A DNA stretch of 64,000 nucleotides. Origin: Acholoe squamosa (Eukaryota > Annelida > Polychaeta > Phyllodocida > Polynoidae). Shown here one piece after another: positions 56,622 through 64,000 of the stretch. The notes below the pieces were generated by a model, which was not told the DNA's origin, made no database searches, and saw nothing but the letters and a program-made list of their open reading frames with translations. Each line of letters starts with the position of its first letter. The stretch's first letter is position 1. The position numbers were made by a program, and so were the translations under genes. The DNA lies in assembly GCA_949317995.1 (NCBI GenBank), contig OX439041.1, forward strand, positions 11,544,001 through 11,608,000. Reading direction: 5' to 3'.

Positions 56622-57063
56622 ATCTCCCGCGGGGGGGGGGCACTTCAATTTTTTTTTATACGGGTGTGTGGCTGAACCCATGACAACCCTACCCTTGCCA
56701 GGGCACTTGGTCGCGGGGTTTTTCTTCGAAAGCCTACCCTTGCTAGGTCACTTTTGACTCAATAATCAGAGATTTATTTCAAAATGTCTTAAATTTAAAC
56801 TGATTGGGGAGAAGGTTGAATTTGGTTCATGCTATTTTCATGAAAACTGTGCTGATCTCCATGAAAACTTTGAAAATTCCTGCGTAAATCGGGGTATTTT
56901 GCTGAAAGTTGATCCTTGCCAGGGAAATTTGTGGCTAAAACAGGAGGCTTGCTAGGGACATTTGTGGCTGAAACAGGAGGCTTGCTAGGGACTTTTCCTT
57001 GAAAAAGTACCCTTGCCAGCCGCACATATGTGTATACATTACATAGAGAGTGCCCCCCGGGGC
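56622..57063. mobile_element. CCCGGGGGG…CCCTTGCTAGGG repeat, copy 2, 7-bp TSD
   Basis: Relative of 39431-39884 with the same G/C-run ends, flanked by GCCATCT on both sides. A conserved fragment ATAATCTATAGGGCCAT at its left flank recurs at 62202-62218. Confidence 0.75.
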
Positions 57064-57120
57064 CATCTCTGTTGCCACTGTGCACGTCCATTTACATTCT
57101 AAGAAATGGTTCTTGTCTCT

Positions 57121-57860
57121 TGTCTGTAACCCCTCCCCCTGTGGAGTGGGGACCTTCATCTGAGGGCCCGGGCTTCCCTAGCCCACTTAAAAGGGTCTAA
57201 TTCTCCTCTTTCCTATCCCCTCGGGATGTGTGTGGTGCACATATGCGCGGGCACTGACACATTCCTCTGTGAAATTGTGTAATGTAGTTCTCGCCATGAA
57301 TATGACCTTAGCTGTCGAAATGGCGTTAAACATCTATTACTCACTCACTCACTCACTCATCTGAGGGCATGGAGGAGCAGAATAACTTCATTGGGATTCC
57401 ATGAAGGAGGAATTCTCCTTCCATTCTACCAGTGGGCATACCAGATTCATAAAAGGAACAAACCTGGGGTTTCTTGTGGCTAGGGGTGTAGGCAGCTGGT
57501 GTCCATATGCGCCGGCCCGGGCATACATGCTTGCCTTTTGCCATTGTTTCCCCATCAGTGAACCATGTCTGAGTGATCAAAGGCCGTGGTTTGTCTGGCC
57601 CTGTGTATGGGACCAGGCAAATAGAACACTTGCTATCCTTTGAAAAGAGTAGGGGAATGAAGCCCCGGTAGCGGTTTTCCCCCTCAACCCTCATAGATGC
57701 GGTCATTCATCTCATAGATTCGGTCATTCATAGATTCGGTCACTGCTGTGTCAGGCAAGCAGCATATAAATACCTGTCAAGCTGTCTGGATAAGCAGCTT
57801 TTAAATATGTCCAAAAAGGAAAGATATTGTTGTAACTGAGAAAGATAGGACTTGATGTCC
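57121..57860 (+). mobile_element. retroposon, near-complete, containing a SINE A
   Basis: Longest member of the 14150 family: GTGGAGTGGGGACCTTCATC, SINE insert (57168-57357), ATGGAGGAGCAGAATAAC, GGCCGTGGTTTGTC, CATAGATTCGGTCA, AGCATATAAATACCTGTC, then a diverged 3' end. No ORF with recognisable product. Confidence 0.65.
57168..57357 (+). mobile_element. SINE family A, complete, inside the retroposon, 11-bp TSD
   Basis: Full-length copy with tail A. CATCTGAGGGC flanks it at 57157-57167 and 57358-57368. The insertion splits the retroposon, so this SINE moved after it. Confidence 0.92.
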
Positions 57861-58383
57861 GATCAAACCACAGAAATGTCTGCTAACTTTTAAGTACTAT
57901 TAGTGGACATAAAATCAACCAAACCAAACCAAAAGTCTGTAACCCCATGTCCCTTGTCAATTATAAGAAGTGGCCTTGTCTCGTGTTTGTAACCGCATGT
58001 CCCTTATTATTTAGTGACCTGAGTCACTGAAAAAGTGATAGTACGGAAGAACAACGGATTTCTATGACCTGCTTCTGGGTCTTAGAATTATTTAGTTTTT
58101 GTGGCCCATAGGCTTAACCATTCCAGGAATAAAGTTATCTGTTGCACCAAGCATGTCTACCACAGCTATAGCCGACATAGGGATCCTGTGAGGGCTTGTA
58201 TAAACGCTGTGAGTAGCACGGGCCATTGCCTCTTTGATTGCCTGTATATAGCAGACACAGGCAGCTGTTGAGGCTGGTATAAACGCTGTCAGTAGCACGG
58301 ACCATTGCCTCTTTGATTACAAGTACATAGCTGACACAGGCAGATTGGTCCCTTATTGGCGGCAGGCACCACCTCCCTCGCTC

Positions 58384-58850
58384 CTCCCTGTGATTGGCTG
58401 ATAACCCTTTACAGGCAACATGATGTTTTATTGGTCATACCATACAATAACCCTTTACAGGCAACATGATGCTTTATTGGTTGTCCCATACAATAACCCT
58501 CTACAGGCAACATGATGTTTTATTGGTTGTACCATACAATAACCCTCTACAGGCAACATGATGCTTTATTGGTCATACCATACAATAACCCTTTACAGGC
58601 AACATGATGCTTTATTGGTTGTACCATACAATAACCCTTTACAGGCAACATGATGTTTTATTGGTCATACCATACAATAACCCTCTACAGGCAACATGAT
58701 GTTTTATTGGTTGTACCATACAATAACCCTCTACAGGCAACATGATGTTTTATTGGTTGTACCATACAATAACCCTCTACAGGCAACATGATGTTTTATT
58801 GGTTGTACCATACAATAACCCTCTACAGGCAACATGATGTTTTATTAACC
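58384..58850 (+). repeat. 46-bp tandem array, about 10 units
   Basis: Units read ATAACCCT(T/C)TACAGGC then AACATGATG(T/C)TTTATTGG and a variable TTGTACCATAC/TCATACCATAC end. The variants alternate in blocks, showing higher-order duplication. Confidence 0.9.
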
Positions 58851-59700
58851 CGTTAAGGGCCGCAGATACAGGAGTGAATCATGCCCATGACCATCATGAT
58901 GCAGTGATGAAGTGCTGGCGAGACTACTATTTGTCAGCAATTAGTCAACTTATGTCAGTATATATGTTAGCATAGTACATTGTATATAGCATATTGAATA
59001 TAGACGTCACTGAACGCCTCAGGCTTAGCCTGTGACCTTAACCATTTTTTTATTCTAATAAATGGTTCTTGTGTCTTGTCTCTCAACCCCATGTCCCTTT
59101 TCAAAAGTAAGAAGTGGCCTTGCCTCTTGTCTTTAACCCCATGTCCATTGTCGATTTTAACAAGTGGCCTTGTCTCTTAACCCCATGTCCCTTGTCAATT
59201 TAATTTTAATAAGTGGCCTTGTTCCTTGTCAATTTAATACATTCGGGGCCATAACTCTCAGTCATGGGTTAAGTCCATATATGGCAATTTGGCTTCTCGT
59301 GTGCCAAGCAGTCATCCATTCATGGAAAGTAAGATTATAATGTTTGCTAAGTGTTCGCTATATTGTGTTTTGGAAATGGTTTAAACATTGCATATGGGTT
59401 GGGAAATAAGCACTGGAGAGGGGTGGAAATATCAGGAATGATTACATTGCATAATTATGCCATTGACTCGAGTCAATGGCATAATTAGATATATGGTAAC
59501 TGGACCCCGATTCTGCTACAATAAAACATAGAGAAAAATTACACACTTGGATCTGCACGAATATTTTGTGTGCACCACAAACTTCACAAAGAGAGAATCT
59601 AGATGTAATTCATTCAAAGCCACCCATAACTCATGCTCATAGACCAGGTAGGTAACATGTGTCATAGTATAGTACAAAGAAAGGTCCAAGGAGGATTAAC
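58851..59700. other. MORC2 intron 2, diverged minisatellite remnants
   Basis: 59040-59250 holds imperfect TTGTC…AACCCCATGTCCCTTGTC units. TTGACTCGAGTCAATGGCATAA at 59463 is an inverted relative of the bases before it. No gene. Confidence 0.5.
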
Positions 59701-59706
59701 TCTGTG

Positions 59707-60051
59707 CAGTGTTGCTAAAAAGACACTGGCATGCTGGCTTTTGCCGGTGTAGAATCTTAATGGCCGGTGTAGGGCCTTGGGACGCAGGCCACAATGGCCT
59801 GCTAAATCTTAGCTTTCTAATGGTGAAAGAATTTTTCAAAGTGGCCCACTAGAAGCAAAGATAGGAGGGTTTTTGTGAATTTGCTTTATATTCAAATATT
59901 CCCTGATTTCTTTTTTATTGCAATGAAGTTTATATGGGTATTTTAAAACATCAATGTTCATATGGCCTGTGTGAGATGGAAATGGCCTGCGTAAGATGCC
60001 ATGATGCAGGCCACATTGGCCTGCATCAAGAAAAAGTTTTCGGCAACACTG
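59707..60051. mobile_element. CAGTGTTGCC MITE, intact, 7-bp TSD
   Basis: 345 bp, ends CAGTGTTGCTAAAA and CGGCAACACTG, flanked by CTCTGTG at 59700-59706 and 60052-60058. The interior is similar to 13689-14751 without the insert. Confidence 0.85.
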
Positions 60052-60594
60052 CTCTGTGGCTATTAAGGTAAATAGCCATCGTCCTGGGGCATATCAAATG
60101 ACTGCTGACCATTAACCCTTTAAGGGCCAATAATGCATACATGCCCATTTGTTGTTTAACTCATGCAGCAATGACATAGGACATAGACAATGACATACTG
60201 TGGTCGTAGATATTTTCACTGGTATAAATTTTCACGGAATTGATAAAAGGCCCTATTTCATGTGTATTTAAATTCACGGATTTTCAAAATTAGCTATTGC
60301 TCTTCTATATGATAGATATCTTCACTATGGACATAAATTCACGGATTTTACACTTCCGTGAAATCCGCGAAAATATGTACAGCGTGAAATAATCTACGAC
60401 CACAGTAGAACATAAATGTCAATGGCACCATAGGCCAATGGCCTTAACTTAACCTTCATCATTACCCTCATGATTGCCAAATACAATGTGCAGTATTTGT
60501 GTGATTCTACAACAGTATTTACTTCCCTTTCCTCTGTATTGTTTGTTTGGTGCTGGGCATGATTATGAGCACTTAGGAAGTGATCATTATTTAT

Positions 60595-60860
60595 CAACAG
60601 GGGAGGCTGGTGGGTTTGAGGGGGCCTTAAAAATTCAGACCCCTCGAAGGGGGGGCTAAAAAGATTTTGACCCCTCGAAGGGGGGGGGGCTAAAAAAATT
60701 TACCCTCCTTCTCAAAGAGGGGCGCGAAAAATCTCTGTCTGTGCTCCCCTTTAACCAAATTTTCCTGGCTGTGCCCCCCAGCCACCCCCTCTGGGTCCAC
60801 CCCTGTAGAAGCCCTCATCTAAACGTATCCCCCATGATGATGCCCCCCCCCCCTCCCACT
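60595..60860. repeat. G-run repeat
   Basis: GGTGGGTTTGAGGGGGCC, AGACCCCTCGAAGGGGGGGC and AAAAAGATTTTGACCCC alternate; related to 33975-34250. Nothing further is recognised up to MORC2 exon 3. Confidence 0.5.
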
Positions 60861-61183
60861 TGGGGGTTGGTTGGAAGCTCATACAATTGGGCCCATATAT
60901 ATAGGCAGATTAAACTATACAACAGTCCTGGAGCTTGCCCTACTGCTTCAAGCAAACTCCCAAACACATGCACGTGCACACCCACATTCACACAATCATA
61001 CTTGCAACCTATGACATAGTCTCTCTGCTAAATTTTAATTACTATTAGTGGAGGTTAAATCAACCAAATCAAAATGTGAGGGACTATGGTAACTCCACCA
61101 ACTGTGCTTTATAAGTATGTATTATGAATGAAAGGAAGTTTGCTGTGTACTTAAACTAACATTTGTATTCTTATGTTTTACAG

Positions 61184-61218
61184 AGATGCATCCGCCACCA
61201 AACTCAACATCTACACAG
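61184..61218 (+). CDS. MORC2: MORC2 exon 3
   Basis: 35 nt after TTATGTTTTACAG, donor CAGGTGAGTT. It completes Arg39 and reads DASATKLNIYT, then 1 nt. Vertebrate MORC2 has DADATRIDIYAE at the same place, and the G left over fits the Glu codon. Splice phases across exons 1-3 agree, so the 21.9-kb genomic span encodes the first 50 residues without a break. Confidence 0.93.
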
Positions 61219-61579
61219 GTGAGTTCTAAAGGCTATGTAATGCCTCCCCCAGGTTCACATTCCCTTCCCGGGTTGTCAATATTATGCATCAATGCAGCGC
61301 TGGTGCGTCTTCTCATCAGCACTGCATTGGTCCATCATGCTAACCCTACAGGAGAATATCAACCTTGTAGGGTTAGCATGATGCATGAATGCAGTTACAA
61401 TGGCTGTATTTATGAGGGCAAAGGATATTTTGCACTTAAGCATACAGACCTGAAAGGATAAATCTATTTTAAGGGCCAGCATTTCATTTAAGCATCTCAT
61501 GATGCCAACCCTCAGGAACTTTATCCACTAAACTACATAGGGTTGGCATGATACATAAATGGAGCCCTTACCGTCTGTG

Positions 61580-61756
61580 GGCTTCCCTAGCCCACTTAAA
61601 AGGGTCTATATCTCCTCTTTCCTATCCCCTCAGGATGTGTGTGGTGCACATATGCGCGGGCACTGACACATTCCTCTGTTAAATTATCAACCTGTGAAGC
61701 ACAGGATAGCCACTTAGTGCCGCTAAAGTGCTGTAAAAACAAATCAATCAATCAAC
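61580..61756 (+). mobile_element. SINE family A body with tail B, sense copy, 13-bp TSD
   Basis: 5' hairpin and body as family A to CATTCCTCTGTTAAATTATC, then AACCTGTGAAGCACAGGATA, CCGCTAAAGTGCTGTAAAA and (AATC)n. Flanked by CTTACCGTCTGTG at 61567-61579 and 61757-61769. Confidence 0.92.
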
Positions 61757-61807
61757 CTTACCGTCTGTGTCACTTTTGATGTGGTTTTGATTCCAAGATT
61801 TCTGTAT

Positions 61808-62084
61808 TACCGTAATATCCAGCGTATGAGGCACGTCTTATACGAGAGGTTTTAGTTCTTCCTGGATCCGCAAGGGGGAGATTAAGACCTTCATTTTGAT
61901 ATCTTATACACTCCCATATAACCTCATCAGCTGAATATGGGGTCCAGGGGGGTCGGGGGGGGGGGTCCATGCAACACATAGGTTTTTAAATTTTCAAAAT
62001 CCATTCAGTAGAACAAAAGATTTTTTTATTTTTCTGGTCAAATCTCTAAACTCCAGGTGCGCCTTATACACGGAGATTATGGTA
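61808..62084. mobile_element. palindromic MITE, copy 7, diverged
   Basis: TACCGTAATATCCAGCGTAT left end and GGAGATTATGGTA right end. The interior lacks most of the usual TATACGCG motifs. Confidence 0.65.
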
Positions 62085-62567
62085 AATCATGTTAAATTTC
62101 TTGGAAAATGTGTCCAAAGTCCAGTTTTCCTGTTTTTGTCAGCCAGTGGGTGACATCTCTGGTGGGGGATGGGGGGCGGGTAAATTTTGGTCATTTTCCA
62201 TATAATCTATAGGGCCATACTGAAAAGTGTGGTTCTGCCGCCACACAGCCTTTAAGGGGTAAAAAAGTCAACGGACCAGGTAAAACTCCCAGCAGGTGAA
62301 AACCAGGTGGCAAGAAAGTCTTATACAGCAGGTGTCTGTTCCAATGAGCCTCCTATGGACAGGTTCCCCAGAGAACTCCTTCTATTTCACTGGTGTCACC
62401 AAACTACAGGTGAAAATGAAGTGTGAGCAGCCAATTAGATAAGATTCCCCATGGGAGAAACCATGAGGTGTCTGTCCTCTCTGCTTGTCTTGTCATAAAT
62501 TGATATTCTGCATCTTGGCACAGATCTTATCTATGGCCAAAAATAGAAAATCATTGGAATTTCATCT

Positions 62568-63077
62568 ACTGTAGTATTACACGTATAAGGCGCACCCTGA
62601 AGTGAAAAGAAGGCCATTATTCACACATAGGGCCTTATTTTTTAAGGTTTAGGACTGTTCTGTAGAGTAAGTACCCACCACCTATGACTACCCCAAGTTT
62701 GGGATGATTCTGTAAGGCGCAGGAGGCCTTAGATTTGCATATATTATAAGTTGCGCCTTATACACCAGGGGTGTGAAATTTCCGCGGAAACGCGGAAATC
62801 CGCGTTTTTGATGCTCAGAAAGACCATTCTTGAGATCTATGCAAATCCACTGAGAAAAGAATTTACCATTTGCCAATACCATTCCAGATTGAAAAATGTG
62901 GGCATCCTAATGGTAGTTCCAAACATACTTGTACAACAGAGTTTGTTATATTCTGCCCAAAGAACATTTAGATCACTTTTATCCAACATTAAAACATTAA
63001 CTAACAAGCCGTATTTTACGCTTCAGAGGAAATAGGTTTTGGGATTTCACACCCCTGATACACAGAAGATTACGGTG
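62568..63077. mobile_element. palindromic MITE, copy 8, diverged and interrupted
   Basis: The left end is degenerate (TACTGTAGTATTACACGTAT). The right end AGAAGATTACGGTG is recognisable. GCGCCTTATACAC is cut by the element at 62766-63057; removing that insert rejoins the MITE. Confidence 0.6.
62766..63057. mobile_element. 292-bp CAGGGGTGTGAAAT element with 6-bp TSD
   Basis: Ends CAGGGGTGTGAAATTT and (other strand) CAGGGGTGTGAAATCC, flanked by ATACAC at 62760-62765 and 63058-63063. TTTCCGCGGAAACGCGGAAA near the left end is palindromic. CAGGGGTG ends are typical of hAT elements, but the duplication is 6 bp. Confidence 0.8.
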
Positions 63078-63764
63078 GAGCCAACATGAAATTCGGCAGC
63101 ATTTCCGAAATCTCATCAAGGACATCCCCACAATGCAGAACGGGAATGTGTTTTTTTAGGGCCTTAGTGAAAACTCTCCAGCATTCTCGTTTAGAGGCCA
63201 ACTGAGAATTTTGTACAGGGGGAAATAGTTCTCTCTGAATCCACCAGAGGGACACCAACAATTTTATTTGATCTATTACACACCCGTTCACCCTGACGGA
63301 AGCATAAGGGGCACCTTGTTACACAATAGTTCTTGAATTTTGAAAATCCATTGTGTAGAACTGAAGTTAAGATCTAGAAAATCGCATACGGTCAATTGCA
63401 CCGAGATGGGGACAAACTTTATGGGAAGGGGGTAAATTGGATTAAAAAGTTAATACATTGCAATTTTACCATTTTCATTGGATCAGGCCAATAATTGCTT
63501 TCATGTTTACCCCCTGTTTTACCCATCTATAAGCAATATATAAAGCGGCAGCCTGTGATACTAATGTGTTATACCAGCTGGATAACACTGTATAAATAAG
63601 ATTAAAAACTATAATTAGAATACCTTACATGTATACTTCAAGATAGAAAAGAAAAGAATTTCAGAGTTTAAACAAATAACCTTTTATCTAGATCCATGTG
63701 GATTGAATTAAGTTTGGGGTGGTTTTGAGGGAACCATATGTGCCACATACTCTTGAGTTCCTCT

Positions 63765-64000
63765 GATAGGGCAAAAAAAAAAAGGTTTGTTTCCAGTTAC
63801 CCGACCGACCCTAGCAAAACAGGGCCAATTCTTTTTTTTTTCTTTTTTTTTATGGACAGGACCCTAGTAACAACACCAATAGAGGTACAAAAAGGGCAGA
63901 CCACTTTTTGGAAAGATCTCTATCTGCTGATTAAGCCAATATGGCTTAGGCCCAGGCCATGTTAAAATAAGTTGGATCACAGACTTTTTAAGCTCAGAAT
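63765..64000. repeat. relative of the 16183 MITE, incomplete in window
   Basis: GGCAAAAAAAAAAAGGTTTG, CCGACCGACCCTAGC and AAAACAGGGCCAA parallel the left arm at 16188-16245. Its far end is near or beyond the window edge. Confidence 0.5.

Noticed and set aside
58384-58850. Regular 46-bp repeats resembling a CRISPR array
   Set aside because: The whole 46-bp unit is repeated, including the would-be spacers; it is a minisatellite.
4844-61756. tRNA genes within the SINE copies
   Set aside because: No convincing cloverleaf or paired A/B box was found; the conserved 5' feature is a simple hairpin.

Overview
The window is animal nuclear DNA: GT-AG introns, introns of 6 to 20 kb, no bacterial gene layout, and roughly three quarters of the sequence in dispersed or tandem repeats. 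The two recognisable host genes and the LINE/SINE/MITE content point to a non-vertebrate metazoan, probably a marine invertebrate (deuterostome or mollusc-like). The species cannot be named from the sequence.

Host genes. (1) On the minus strand, a CUSTOS (C12orf43-like) gene runs from its start codon at 38435 to its stop at 15442. Exons are at 38329-38435, 18421-18517, 18116-18211, 16783-16856, 16563-16653 and 15442-15742. The last five join in phase; the link from exon 1 to the second exon is out of phase, so one short exon may be missing. (2) On the plus strand, the 5' end of a MORC2 gene (GHKL ATPase, chromatin silencing) starts at 39180, with exons at 39180-39241, 45937-45990 and 61184-61218, all joining in phase; the rest of the gene lies beyond the window. 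The two genes are head to head with 744 bp between start codons, an apparent bidirectional promoter with a GGTCACGTGACC palindrome and a YY1-like motif. (3) On the minus strand between 7.4 and 12.15 kb is an unrecognised or decayed gene: a run of phase-compatible 60-69 nt cassette exons, some clearly duplicates of each other, then a Ser/Pro-rich last exon with a C2HC-type zinc-finger signature broken by several frameshifts.

Mobile DNA by region. 0-3 kb: a LINE with endonuclease and RT, split by a small TIR element. 6-6.8 and 9.8-10.5 kb: RT/RNase H fragments of the same kind of LINE. 13-14.8 kb: Ty3-type gag remnant and a MITE split by a retroposon. 22-23.7 kb: AT-rich and 38-bp tandem arrays. 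24.5-27.5 kb: pogo-like termini enclosing a second LINE type, itself split by a TIR element carrying a tiny retroposon. 29.1-31.8 kb: a 131-bp satellite-like array inside long inverted repeats. 40.2-42.8 kb: a 2.6 kb TIR element containing a MITE that contains a 235-bp-arm fold-back. Eight copies of one palindromic MITE (TACCGTAATCTCCCGCG termini), about ten copies of a SINE with two alternative 3' tails, and several approximately 50-bp retroposons with perfect target duplications are scattered throughout.

No single undescribed multi-gene system is evident. The most notable items are the SINE tail exchange, the very short retroposon, the near-perfect fold-back, the cassette-exon gene at 7.4-12.1 kb, and a MITE that ends at a CUSTOS splice donor.
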